DNA of 64,000 nt from Cheilinus undulatus (taxonomy: Eukaryota; Chordata; Actinopteri; Labriformes; Labridae). The translations under genes and the position numbers were made by a program. Below are positions 34,308 through 45,800 of this stretch, piece by piece. The notes beneath the pieces were generated by a model. That model was not told where the DNA came from and made no database searches. It saw only the letters and a list, made by a program, of their open reading frames with translations. The number at the start of each line of letters is the position of its first letter. Position 1 is the stretch's first letter. The stretch lies in contig NC_054875.1 in assembly GCF_018320785.1 (NCBI RefSeq), positions 4,767,632 to 4,831,631 on the forward strand. Reading direction: 5' to 3'.

Positions 34308-36046
34308 CTAATAACTGGTTGTGCCACCCTTGGCAGCAATAACTGAAATCAAGTGTTTGCGAAATCTGGTGATAGGTCTTTTGGATCACTGTGGAGGAAT
34401 TTTGTCCCACTCTTCTTCACAGAATTGTTTTAACTCAGCCATATTGGAGGGTTTTCAAGCATAAACTGGCCATTTAAGGTCACACAGCAGCATCTCGGTT
34501 TGGTTTAAGTCCAGACTTTGACTTGGCCACTCCAAAGCTTAATTTTGTGTTTTTAAGCCATTCAGAGGTGGACTTGTTGGAAGTTTTCAGGTCGTCCTGC
34601 TGTATAACCCTAGAGGGCTTGAGCTTGAGGTCATGAACTGATGGCTGGACGTTGGCCTTCAGGGTTTTCTGGTAGACAGCAGAATTCATTGTTCCATCAG
34701 TCACAGCAAGTGGTCCAGGTCCTGAAGCAGCAAAGCAGCCCCAGACCAACACACTGTCACCACCATGTTTGACTGTTGGCGTGATGTTCTTTGTATCAAA
34801 TGCTGTGTTATTTTTACGCCCGATGTAACGGGACTCAAACCTTCCAAAAAGTTCAACTTTTGTCTCATCACTCCACAGAATATTTCTCCAAAAGTCTTGG
34901 GGATCATCAAGATGTTTCTTTCTATTCTTTCTAGTTCTTTCTATTCCAAACAAATTTATTTCAACTACCACTAAACATTGATTTACTAATCGATTAAACT
35001 AATTACCTATCATTTTTTATGAACACATGCTTGAAATCCCTGTCTATAATGCTCTTTTAAACTGTAACGGACCTCCCACCACTAGAGACCGCTGTAGCTT
35101 CAGTTAATGGCCACAGCCTTCCTCTCTGACCCTTCACCCGATGTCAACAATCAGTAGCTTGTCGGTGGCTAATGGCAGTTAGTGACAGTTTTCCAAAGGA
35201 GTAAATGGAAATAAAGTGGTATGTAGGCTGTCGAGTGTAAAGCTCACGTATGACTACTCATCCGAAGTGAAAAGAGGCCAAATATCAAAGCACAATATTA
35301 ATCTGAAAAGAGGAACAAAGGTGCTAGCGGCGCTAGCTTTCAATGCCGCCCGTTATCAGGCTAACGTCACATCCACTCTTTTTTGTGTTCTCTCATCTTT
35401 ATTCTAGTTTTGACTATTCTAACTATCGATCTACGTTTAATCTACTTGGTAATTATACCGCTAAGAACATCCTAACTAATACTAGCTCAGTTACACACGG
35501 ACTGTCTCGTGTTAGACTGCGGTGCGTTCATGGTCTACCGCAAACTGTAGGATGGATTTGGACCGGTCACTTGGATCAGTGCCATCCAGATATCCGATCT
35601 ATTAATTATGTCCATATCGGACCCGATACCAATATTGGATCGGATCTGTCCCATACCTAGTTTTTGCCTTGAAACTCTCCCATGGATGCCATTTTTGCCT
35701 AGTGTCGTTCTTATGGTTGAGTCATGAACTCTGACCTTAACTGAGGCCAGTGAGGCCTGCAGGTCTTTGAATGTCATTCTGGGTTCTTTTGTGACCTCCT
35801 GGATGAGTCATCATTGTACACTTGGAGTAATTTCGGTTGGCTGACCACTCCTGGGAAGGTTAATCATTATACCCAGTTTTCTCCATCTGTGGATAATGGC
35901 TCTGACCAGGGTTTGCTGGAGTCAGAAAGCCTTGGAAATGGCTTTGTAACCTTTTCCAGACTGATAAATTTCAATCACTTTGTTCTTGAATGTCTTTGGA
36001 TGGTGGCATGATGCATTTCTTTCTGAGATCTTGAAGCCTACTTCAC
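34308..36046 (-). pseudogene. Tc1-like transposase pseudogene, split by an insertion
   Basis: On the minus strand the N-terminal part lies at 36046-35661 and includes a diverged GLGNGF-like helix-turn-helix region and a SLASVKVRVHDSTIRTTLG segment. The original start is mutated to GTG. After the 0.7-kb insertion, the catalytic part (34920-34308) includes KHLDDPQDFW, WSDETKVELFGRF with the first Asp, GGDSVLVWGCFAASGPG and a VIQQDD block with the second Asp region. About 50 bases of the gene seem lost at the insertion. Frameshifts add to the damage. Confidence 0.8.
34925..35660. repeat. Dispersed repeat inserted in a Tc1 transposase
   Basis: The block includes CGGACCTCCCACCACTAGAG and GCTGTAGCTTCAGTTAATGG, shared with 52150-52320, and ends in a GGATC/GATACC-rich stretch (35570-35660). 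No coding frame is recognisable. Target duplication could not be seen. Confidence 0.6.
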
Positions 36047-36296
36047 TTTGTCTGACAGCTTCTATTTAAGTGATGTCTTCATTCAACAAATCTGGCAGTA
36101 ATCAGGCCTGGGTGTGGCCAGTGAAATTGAACTCAGCTTTCCAAGAACTGCAGTCAATCACAGTTAACTCATGATTTAACAAAGGGGGGGCAATTACTTT
36201 TTTACATAGGTTTTTACATAGGGCCAGATATTGTTGGATTTTTTCCCCCTTAATAATAAAAGGAATCAGCGGGGAGTACTTTTTCACGGCACTGTA

Positions 36297-37827
36297 TGTT
36301 GAGATAGTGTCTGTGGTGTTATATTGCCTGGGGAGGCTAGGCTATATAGCGCCACAGACGGGTATAAGGGGGTATAGAAAGGTAGGTACCTCATACAACC
36401 CAAACAATGGTAGAGAATAATCATGGCCTGTCCCAAGCAAGCAGCTCAAAACATGTAAAACACAGCAGCACAATCGCAGCATGCTCCTTCTGGATTTTGA
36501 GGCAGTTTGTCATGTTAACATCCATGTACTACTACAATCATAAGAATTAAGAATTTCTTTGGTTTTGACATCTGTTGGAAATATTAGAGGTAATGTCAGA
36601 ACTCAACTAAAATATTTTACATAGGAGTAGTCATAATGAATGTAGATCTTTGAGTACACATACATTCTGCATGTTATAGCTTTTAATGAAATGGATTAGA
36701 GCCCTGCTTAAACCATACTAAAATTGCTTTATACATTACAGAGGGTATACCGTGACTGCAGATGCACTTAAAGATGAACAATTTTTGTGTGTAGATGAAT
36801 CTGAAAACCTGCTTATTTGATGCAAAGTTGCATAAATGTACTGCATGCTGCATGTGTTCTAATTTAAAACATGAGAGAAATTTTAAAGTGGGAGTGAAGT
36901 GCTGGCACTTTCTGCTGGGGTGTGACTTAATGTGCCCTACAGCTAATTTTGGTGCTACTACAGAACAGAGACTGGAAAACCAACACCTAAACCAGATTTG
37001 TTTCAACAAGCATCAGCAGTTCCCATTCTGACAGTGAGAAATCAGGTTTACTCCAAACCACTGATGTTCCTCAAGCTTCCTTAATGAAAGCTACAAATCA
37101 CGTTTCCTAAGGGCACATGCTTTAAAAAGCACATTACATATTCATATGTGTGGTAGAGACACTTGTTAAACTTTTACACACTCAGACCAAACTTTTGAAA
37201 GACATGCAGTATTGCAGGTAGTATGAGCAGTGCCCTCAAGCAGCAACAAGCTGCAGGCCTGAACGCATTAATAACAGGATGGTGAATAAGACAAAAAACT
37301 CTGGAATTTAAAATGTATTTCTTTGAGAAAATATTCACCTATTTGTCCTCAAGTCAATTTATTTGCTGCCCACACTGTCCTACTCAAGGAAGATGAATGA
37401 CTCCTCTAGCTCAGTAGTTTTAATCACAAAAGTAGTATTCATGCTTTAAATGGTTATTTATGTTTGTGGTTTATTTTTATTAACTAGCAAGTAATTTGTG
37501 TTGCTAGTTCTATAAAGAGGAAACGTGTCTGCATGCATCCTTGTGCAAAACCTTTTATCCATTGTTTGACTCTTTGTGAAGCTGTAAAATTTAAAAGTTG
37601 TTAAAAATTGAGTGATTTTCAGATGTTACTGTATATGTTGACATGCAAATAATGGGATAAAACCAGATGTACCAACAAACCTCAAACCACTGAGATGGTC
37701 GATCTCAAAGTATAAAAACACATGGCCAGTGGCACCAATACATGCAGGTAGGGCCAGGGGCCTAACCAACCTTTGAATAAAAACATTCAAAAATATTAAA
37801 TTAGTACCCAGTTATATCATGCATTTA
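36297..37827. other. No gene recognised
   Basis: AT-rich sequence with short overlapping frames and no supported feature. Confidence 0.45.
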
Positions 37828-39418
37828 CAGCTGCAAGAAAAAGTATGTGAACCCTATGGGATTTCTTGGATTTCTGCATAAATTGGTCATAAAATGTGTT
37901 CTGATCTTCATCAAAGTCACAACAATAGACAAACACAGTCTGCTTAAACTAATACCGCACAAAAAAATGATGTGTTTTCAGGTTTTTATTGAACAAACCT
38001 TGTAAACATTCACAGTGCAGGTGGAAAAAGTATGTGAACCCCTAGGCTAATGACTTCTCCAAGAGCTAATTGGAGCCAGGAGTCTGCCAACCTGGAGTCC
38101 AATCAATGTGATGAGATTAGATGTGTTGGTTAAAGCTGCCCTGCCCTGTAAAAAACACACCAGTTTTGAATTTGCTGTTCTCAAGAAGCATTGCCTGATG
38201 TGAACCATGCCTGGCACAAAAGAGCTCTCAGAAGACCTACGATCAAGAATTGTTGACTTGCATGAAGCTGGAAAGGGTTACAAAAGTATCTCTAAAAGTC
38301 TTGATGTTCATGTGTCCACGGTAAGACAGACTGTCTAAAAATGGAGAAAGTTCAGCACTGTTGCTACTCTCCCTAGGCGTGGTCGTCCTGTAAAGATTAC
38401 TGTGAGAGCACAGCGCAGAATGATCAATGAGGTGAAGAAGAATCCTAGAGTGTCAGCTAAAGACTTGTCATGTTACTTGTCTGGTACATGCTAACATTTG
38501 TGTTGGCAAATCTACAAGGAGTAAAACATTAAACAAGAATAGAGTTCATGGGAGGACACCACGGAGGAAGCCACTGCTGTCCAAAAAACATTGCTGCACG
38601 TTTGAAGTTTGCAGAGAGCACCTGGATGTTCCACAGCACTACTGGCAAAATATTCTGTTTGGAAGGAACACACAACGCTATGTGTGGAGAAAAAAAGGCA
38701 CGGCACACCAACATCTAAACTTCATCCCAACTGTGAAATATGGTGGAGGGGCCATCATGGTTTGGGGCTGCTTTGCTGCCTCAGGGCCTGGACAGATTGC
38801 TGTCATTGACGGAAATATGAATTCCCAAGTTTATCAAGACATTTTGCAGGAAAACTTATGACCATCCGTCCACCAACTGAAGCTCAACAGAGGATGGGTG
38901 ATACAACAGGACAACAACCCAAAACATAGAAGTAAATCAACAACAGAATGGCTTCAACAGAGGAAAATGTGCCTTCTGGAGTGGCCCAGTCAGAGTCCAG
39001 ACCTCAAACCGATTGAGATGCTGTGGCATGACCACAAGAGAGCGATTCACACCACACATCCCAGGAATACTGTTGAACTGAAACAGTTTTGAAGAGGAAT
39101 GGTCCAAAATTCCTCCTGACCATTGTGCAGGTCTGATCTGTAATGACAGGAAGCATTTGGTTGAGGTTATTGCTGCCAGAGGAGGGTCAACCAGTTATTA
39201 AATCCAAAGGGTTACATACATTTTCCACCTGCACTGTGAATGTTTACAAGGTTTGTTCAATAAAAACCTGAAAACATATTTTTTTGTGTGGTATTAGTTT
39301 AAGCAGACTGTGTTTGTCTATTGTTGTGACTTAGATGAAGATCAGAACACATTTTATGACCAATTTATGCAGAAATCCAAGAAATCCCAAAGGGTTCACA
39401 TACTTTTTCTTGCAGCTG
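37828..39418 (+). mobile_element. Full-length Tc1-like transposon
   Basis: TA flanks both ends (37826-37827 and 39419-39420). Ends are identical for the first 28 bases, beginning CAGCTGCAAGAAAAAGTATG, and inverted repeats run about 210-220 bp with few changes. At 1,591 bp it is the fuller sister of the deleted copy at 16528-17627. Confidence 0.9.
38207..39201 (+). pseudogene. Tc1-like transposase pseudogene
   Basis: From ATG 38207 it reads [20 protein letters not shown], followed by [18 protein letters not shown] and then a stop (GTCTAAAAA). The [13 protein letters not shown] linker follows in the same region. A rearranged stretch near 38470-38530 replaces part of the domain after SAKDL. The catalytic half keeps a GGAIMVWGCFAASGPG block, [17 protein letters not shown] with the second Asp, and SQSPDLKPIEMLWHD. 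There are frameshifts and it ends at TAA 39201 after a TSY-like terminus. It is non-functional. Confidence 0.85.
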
Positions 39419-39538
39419 TATATACGGTATATGAATACTGATCTATCAATATATCAATATACATATACAGTATGTATATGTATATCATTATACATACTGT
39501 ATATGTATATCAATATACATATACAGTATGTATATAGA
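39419..39538. repeat. AT-rich palindromic array
   Basis: Alternating ATACATATACAGTATGTATA and its reverse complement recur from about 39455 to 39535. Each unit is itself palindromic, so cruciforms are possible. It abuts the TA at the right end of the Tc1 element. Confidence 0.85.
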
Positions 39539-39647
39539 CTTAGCTCATAAGGGAAGAGAATGAATGTTTGTTGGATTATTTCTTTGTTGTAACAGTGCTT
39601 CTTGGCAATAAATCTTATACCACTGGAAAGCCTGTTTGTTTCCCTTT

Positions 39648-40017
39648 GAGGTGGCTTTCACACTAGGGGCTCGATCCTGGTTCAGAGTGCACTTGAGCCC
39701 AAGGTCCACGTTGTTTTGGTAGTGTGAATGCAAACGAACCATGCCCGGGCACCAGGCCTGGGCCAACTTGGGGTGGTGGTCTCGGGCGCGATTCAAGTGG
39801 ACTCGCAACTGCACCCGGATAAGGGACAGAGCATCTTATCAGCTTTATGACGTCATCATAAATAATAAACGCCTTTTCACAGCGTGGCAGTTTGACAGTT
39901 TTCCTCCATAAAGGGCGGAAATCATCAGAATCCAGTCAATAAATGGTCTCCTGGGACTCATCTTACAGATGGACACAAGTTAGAGTCAGTGAGATGAGGT
40001 ACAAAGGCAATAATAGG
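39648..40017 (-). mobile_element. Truncated Harbinger-like element
   Basis: It begins GGTGGCTTTCACACTAGGGG and is related in reverse to 20869-21680. The shared inner block includes TTTCCGCCCTTTAT in one orientation and ATAAAGGGCGGAAA in the other. The other end is missing. Confidence 0.65.
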
Positions 40018-40024
40018 GTCCTTT

Positions 40025-40565
40025 TACCTCAACTAAAACTAAAATTTGAAAAATCATTGTAGTTAACTAATACTAAATAAACTATGCTTTATCAAGGAAT
40101 GAAAACTAACTAAAACTGCATAGTGTGCTTACAAAACTTACTTAAATAAAACAAAAACAGAGACAAAATAGCTTTAGTTCTAGTCTTTGGCACAACCATA
40201 CTGACTGGGACCTACACCCAAGTTTGGGGAGTATAAAATTGCCTGAATTTATTGGTCAAGACTTCCCACAGTGGTATTTTTATGTCTTATTTTATCATTA
40301 TTTAAGGATCATGTTTAACTAAATCAAATGATGCGTGAAAAGTAGCCTGTCAAAATATGTTTTTAAAAATGTTCACTCAGCCCTGACTTGGATCCAAAAA
40401 CTAAAACTAACACATAAACTTATAAAAACTAAACTATGAAGAAGCATGTCTGCAAAATAAAAACTACACTAACAAGCAGTAAAAACTAATTAACACTAAA
40501 CCGAAATCGAACACAAAGTGAAAACAAAATAAAAATAAAAAATATTTAAAAAATCCAAAACTACT
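40025..40565. repeat. Degenerate A-rich repeat (AACTAAAACTAAAA type)
   Basis: Variants of AACTAAAACT recur at both edges of this interval (40030-40150 and 40390-40560). A short less-repetitive middle separates them. It may be a MITE with simple-sequence ends. Confidence 0.5.
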
Positions 40566-41211
40566 GCTCTGCACTGAGATTGCAGGTACCTGATTGTCAG
40601 CACCTGGGAGTACCAGAAGCTTCAAAAAGGGTCAATATCTAGAGCAAAATTAGCTGTTTGGCAAATTAGTAAATTTTTCACGGATGCAACCTACACATGT
40701 GGCACCATTCAAAAAGAGAAATAAACAGACTTTCCAACAGTATAAGACTTAATGCAAAGAAATATTCTTTTAATTAAAATATTTTGGATGTGTGGCTTCT
40801 GCCCAGAGAGACTGGGTGACTACCAGTCTTTGTGAGCTGGCTGCAGGGTTGTGCCTACAAAAAAAAAAAAAAAAAAAAAAAAAAACATAAAAAATTGAAT
40901 TGAACGGTTTTATTTTTCACCATGAATGAAACCTGAGGTTAGTTTACTGTGGAGGCAGAGAATGACAGCTCACGCTTTGACTTACCAGGAATCAGAGCAC
41001 TGTGATGGGACGATGGATAAATGGCACTCAGTCCACTTCCTGCTAATACTTTTAATATGTCCCAGTGCCTGATATGTAGCTAAAATAGCTTTTACACAAT
41101 GCTTTAATTCTGAAGTTGTTCCCAGGACAATTAATCAGCCACTTACAGGACTGCTGAGCTCTTTCTTGGTGTCTCTTCTAAACTGTCTTGTGCTTTATAA
41201 TAATAATCATT
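40566..41211. other. No gene; 27-base A homopolymer
   Basis: An uninterrupted A run covers 40859-40885. Nothing coding is recognised. The run may be a retroposon tail, but I cannot identify the body. Confidence 0.5.
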
Positions 41212-41219
41212 ATTACATC

Positions 41220-41827
41220 TAGGGGTGATCTGGAATAGTCAGCGATTCAATTCGGAGGAGTCTGATTGGAGGTTTCAGCTGTCATCATGAGGACTGATAT
41301 TAGCAACTGATGGTAAGACTCATTTTTTCATTTGAAATGTAGAGTTGTAATGCAATGTCCAGTTAACAGAGCACTTTTGTTATGTGTTTGGATGCTTCGT
41401 TGTTGTTGCTGGAGGATGGCATTTGGCTGTTGTAAGCTGCAAAGTTAGAGTCACGGCCAATGTGCTAACAGGCTAACGGTGCTGATGTGAAGCTAACTGT
41501 TGTTGTTTGTGAGTTTAACGTGGGCGTATATTGTGTATGTGACTGCATGTGTAAGGAAAAGTGCGCAGCTTTCATTTTGATACTTTAAACCACTTAAACA
41601 AAAAATAAGAGAGAGATTTATGCATTTTACTGCTGTTAATGCAGCAAAATAATGTTAAAGCAAATGTCCGGTAGTTGTTCTAAATGGCCGGAATTCTTGA
41701 GGACTGCAGCTCATTTTGACAGGGGACAAAAAAGTCTAGCGGAAACGCCGTTCGACTATTAGTCGACTAAAGGCAAAAGCTGACAAATCAGATTCAACTA
41801 CGAAAAACTTAGTCATTGATACCCCTA
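41220..41827. mobile_element. hAT-like MITE
   Basis: The left end is TAGGGGTGATCTGG and the inverted right end TAGGGGTATCAATG. Flanks are ATTACATC (41212-41219) and ATTTCATC (41828-41835), matching at 7 of 8 bases. Length is 608 bp without transposase. Confidence 0.65.
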
Positions 41828-41835
41828 ATTTCATC

Positions 41836-42443
41836 ATATTTATACACACATATTCTTAAACGACTTTAACAATCTTTGAACAGGCATGACAAAAACTAAG
41901 GGTGAGTAAATGTATATGGATATGTATTATCACAGGTCATAAGATCAGAGTGACCTTTACCCTGTGACCTCCAAATTGAAATCAGTTAATCCTTGAATCA
42001 GAGTTGACATTTGTGCAAAGTTTTCCAAAAATCCTGTACAACACTCTTCAGATAACACATTCAAAAAACGGCCCAGATGCACACATGTACTAGCGGCTTG
42101 GAAACATGCTGCTGTTGCTTTTGAAAACAGCCTAATTACTAATGCCCCTTTCCACAAAACTCCATCTTTTTTAATCAAGCCTCACAGACACTTATATTAC
42201 ATGTACATCAAGTGTCAAATCTTCTTTTATATGTTAACCAAAATTTAATTTTACATGTTGCAGTAGGTCAATTTTAGGATTTTTCAGTATCTTGTGTTGT
42301 CTGGCTGCAAAGCAACATAACAGAGGAAGCACCAAATAGCATTAAGGCTTAGCACTAGACTCTGCACCAACACATTAAGACCACTTGCACATGCAAATGC
42401 ACACATCTCAGGAAGCAGAGAATGATAGATCAGTGAGCATAAA
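41836..42443. other. No gene; upstream region of the first keratin
   Basis: Nothing is recognised. The sequence is not shared with the region upstream of the second keratin, so the duplicated block starts to the right of it. Confidence 0.45.
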
Positions 42444-42880
42444 GCTCTCTACCCCACCCTAACAATCCTCCAACCATGAGCACCTCCAAGAAACCCTCCA
42501 GCTAATCAAGTTAAAACTCCTTTGCCAACATGTCTTTCTTTCCTTCCTAACCCGGGGCTGTGATGCCATTCCTCTGTGAGCACCTGGGTGTTTAGGGCCC
42601 CGATCGCCTTACAGGGGTGACACTGTTACTTGTCTAACAGGCTGATCCGCTCCAAGCCATTCTACATGCCTGCAAGTGCACCTTCCAGGATCCAGGTAAC
42701 AAGAGGAGGTGCAGAGAGGTGGGGCTTCCTGGGACTGCCTACTCAGTTGGAGGCAGATAAAAGTCCATCACTGAGAGCAAGAGGACACTTAGAGGGACTC
42801 GACTCTCCTCTTGGTGCACCCTGCCAAACCTCCTTCTCTCCCTCTCTCTCTTGTCTGTGAATTCTTTCTAATCAGAGAAA
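42444..42880 (+). promoter_or_regulatory. Keratin gene 1 promoter and 5' UTR
   Basis: A TATA-like ATAAAAG lies at 42757-42763, 124 bases before the ATG, which places the likely start of transcription near 42787. Two blocks are identical in the paralog promoter: 35 bp at 42557-42591 (containing a CACCTG E-box) and 47 bp at 42681-42727 (ending in a GGTGGGG CACCC-type box). Such conservation in otherwise diverged flanks suggests binding sites for epithelial regulators, but no factor can be named with confidence. Confidence 0.65.
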
Positions 42881-45800
42881 ATGGCTACTATGACCAGATC
42901 CGTCACTGTCAGGCGCAGTGCAGGGGGTGGTGGTCGTACTTTCAGCAGTGCAAGTGCTAGTGGGGGTGTTGGATTTTCCTCAAGATCGGCAATGTCAAGC
43001 GGTGGTAGAATGTCAATGTCTGGTGGTATGTTCAAGTCAGGCGGTGCCATTGGCATGGGTGGTATGGGCATGGGTGGCATTGGCATGGGGGGTGGCAGCA
43101 GTAGTTACAGTGTCAGCAGTTACAGTGCTGGTGGTGGTGGTGGTGGTGGTTTTGGTGCTGGTTTTGGTGCTGGCGGTGCTGGTTTCGGTGCTGGCGGTTT
43201 CGGTAGTGCTGGCGGTTTTGGTGGCGCTGGCGGCATGACGATGCCAATCACAAATGTCCAAGTCAACCAAAGCCTGCTGGCCCCTCTGAACCTCGAGATC
43301 GACCCCACCATCCAGACCGTCCGAACCCAGGAGAAGGAGCAGATCAAGTCCCTCAACAACCGCTTCGCCAGCTTCATTGACAAGGTGAGTTTCATTTTCT
43401 CATGCATAAAGAAAAAGCCTCTGTTAAGGAAAAGTTTTAAGTGAGATTTTAAATTGTCCCTGCCATGTAATAACAACAGGTGATGATAGATTTAATGTAG
43501 GCTGCACTGCACTGATGAGCTAGAGTTCATCATTTTTGTAAGCATGAATAGCTGCAGCAACCTGCCTCCCCAGGGTTCATTAAATATTACACAGCAACTG
43601 ATCTGCAAACAAATAATGTAAACGCTCACAGCCTTGTTAACTATGACTTCAAGCACAAATGCATCACTATTTTTACAAGAGAGAACAGGATTAAGTAATT
43701 TGTTCATTTGCTCAGGCAGTGTGTTAAACCATGATCTCAAACCAAAATCCAGCAGCAGCAAACTCTTAAACTGAAACCTGACCTTTTAACCTCTTCTTTA
43801 CCATAATTGAAACGTTGCCAGCTGTCTCAGTGTTAAGAGAGGTAGGAAACAAGAGTGGTTGGATCCAGTAACATTCAGTATGAAGGGAGAAGGGATCAGG
43901 TTATCACCAACCTCTATGGCAGCAGACGCTTACAAGCTCTTAGCTTGACTGCAGGGAAGATCATAAGAAACCTTTATTAATGCATTGCAAAGCTTGCAAT
44001 ATTTTAAGTAAAGGTTTGAGCTTTGAATTTACTGCATCAAAATCTGTTGTGTGTTTCAGATGAGTAGGGATGATGTAAAATGTGGGGCCTTTTTTTGACT
44101 GAGCAACTCATAAAATACAGGCAAAGGAGTTTCTTTCAGGCAGATAAAGACAATCAAGAACACTTTATGAGAGAAAATGCTGTTAGCATTTTCTTGTGTG
44201 CCTTAAAATCAAACAAACACCCATACACCAGGGATTGGCTCCATCCTCTCCAGGGTTCAAAGCAGGATGCCAACGACTTGCTTGAATTTTAACATATGAT
44301 AGCAACTCAGACGCTCAGAAAGGATGATCTCATTAGAGATAGACTGTACTGTGAAGAGATATTTAAGTCTACATTATGGCTAGAACATCTCTGCCCTGAG
44401 GGGTGTTTTAAAACAACAGCTGCTATATTGCTCTCTGAGAGAGAAAGTCACACAAAGGTGCGGCAAGAAGAACCACGAGTAGAGTAAAACGAAGAAAAAA
44501 AATCCTAAACTGAGCATGAGGAATAACCAAGAACACTGTAAGAAAACTTACTGATGCGGATAAATTTAATGGTATGGCCAAAATCATTTCACTGTAATCA
44601 GAAGTGGCAACAGTGTCATCACCTGTTGGTTTGGCTTTCATTTATAGCATTTATCGTGGCCTGTCCATTTGAGTTGATATGTGGTTTTAGAAATAACTTG
44701 ATGCCATTAAGTACAACCTGATTAACTTACTTTGAAAATGTTAATATTTTGAAAGAAACTTTATCTAATTGACCTCCACACAAAAGGACTTCTTTTATCA
44801 ACCACTGCAGGTCACCACCAGATACATGGCATCTTAAGACACTTCCATGGTTATTTCTTGACTGAGTGGCAAGAGACAAAATACTTTTAAATGCTAATCT
44901 TTGACTTCCCTATGTAACTACATATAAACTTGCGTGTACCATTTTTCATGTTTTAGGTGCGCTTCCTGGAGCAGCAGAACAAAATGCTGGAAACCAAGTG
45001 GAACCTGCTGCAGGATCAGACCACCACCCGCTCCAACATCGATGCCATGTTTGAGGCTTACATCGCCAACCTCCGCAGACAGCTCGACGGGCTCGGCAAT
45101 GAGAAGGTGAAGCTTGAGGGAGAGCTGAGGAACATGCAGGGACTGGTAGAGGACTTCAAGAACAAGTGAGTTGATACCAAAATGACCTTCATTCATTGAT
45201 GCACAAAGCTTTTCTCCATCAGCTAACTAAGTCCATGTTTGTGTCAGATATGAGGATGAAATCAACAAACGTGCTGCTGTGGAGAATGAGTTTGTGCTTC
45301 TTAAGAAGGTGAGAGTAAATCTGCAATGACAGGTGTTAAAACTACAAGGTTAACTGATATAATACTTTACATTTGGGCCATCACCAATGCAATCTGAATC
45401 TCTGCTGGCAGGATGTTGACGGCGCCTACATGAACAAGGTTGAGCTGGAAGCCAAGGTTGACGCCCTTCAGGATGAGATCAACTTCCTCAGAGCTGTCTA
45501 TGAAGCAGTATGAAAAATTCAAATTCTTTAACTCAATATTTTGTTTATATACTCCATTTTGTTCAAAAGAAGAGAAAGATAACTGGCTCTGATGGGTATG
45601 AATAAAGGGAAAAAGTACGCTTTCCTTTAAAAGCTCACTTTGAAAAATGAAAAAATCTCTTGTGTAGGAACTGCGTGAGCTCCAAGGACAGATCAAGGAC
45701 ACTTCAGTCATTGTTGAGATGGACAACAGCCGTAACCTGGACATGGACCAAATTGTGGCTGAAGTCAAGGCTCAGTATGAAGAAATCGCCCAACGCAACC

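Larger units (their letters stand above)
34271..36296 (-). mobile_element. Tc1-like transposon of the 22.5-kb family, interrupted
   Basis: It begins inside the terminal repeat (GGCCCTATGTGAAAAAGTAA) next to the nested Tc1 and ends with TACTTTTTCACGGCACTG at 36296. The right terminal repeat has an internal deletion. The outer part of the left repeat is missing. A foreign repeat occupies 34925-35660. Sequence matches the family of 22496-24095 in reverse. Confidence 0.8.

Noticed and set aside
42868..43270. Alternative-frame and antisense frames over keratin exon 1 (Val-rich, Pro-rich, Thr-rich)
   Set aside because: They are shadows of GGT repeats in the true head-coding frame. The same occurs at 59660-60095 and 46777-47031.
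43385..43444. Read-through of keratin 1 exon 1 ([11 protein letters not shown]...)
   Set aside because: A consensus GTGAGT donor at 43385 and perfect continuation at 44957 show that this is intron.
44918..45196. Minus-strand frame over keratin exon 2 (also at 62342-62650)
   Set aside because: It is antisense to the rod-coding exon and repeated in both paralogs only because the exon is.
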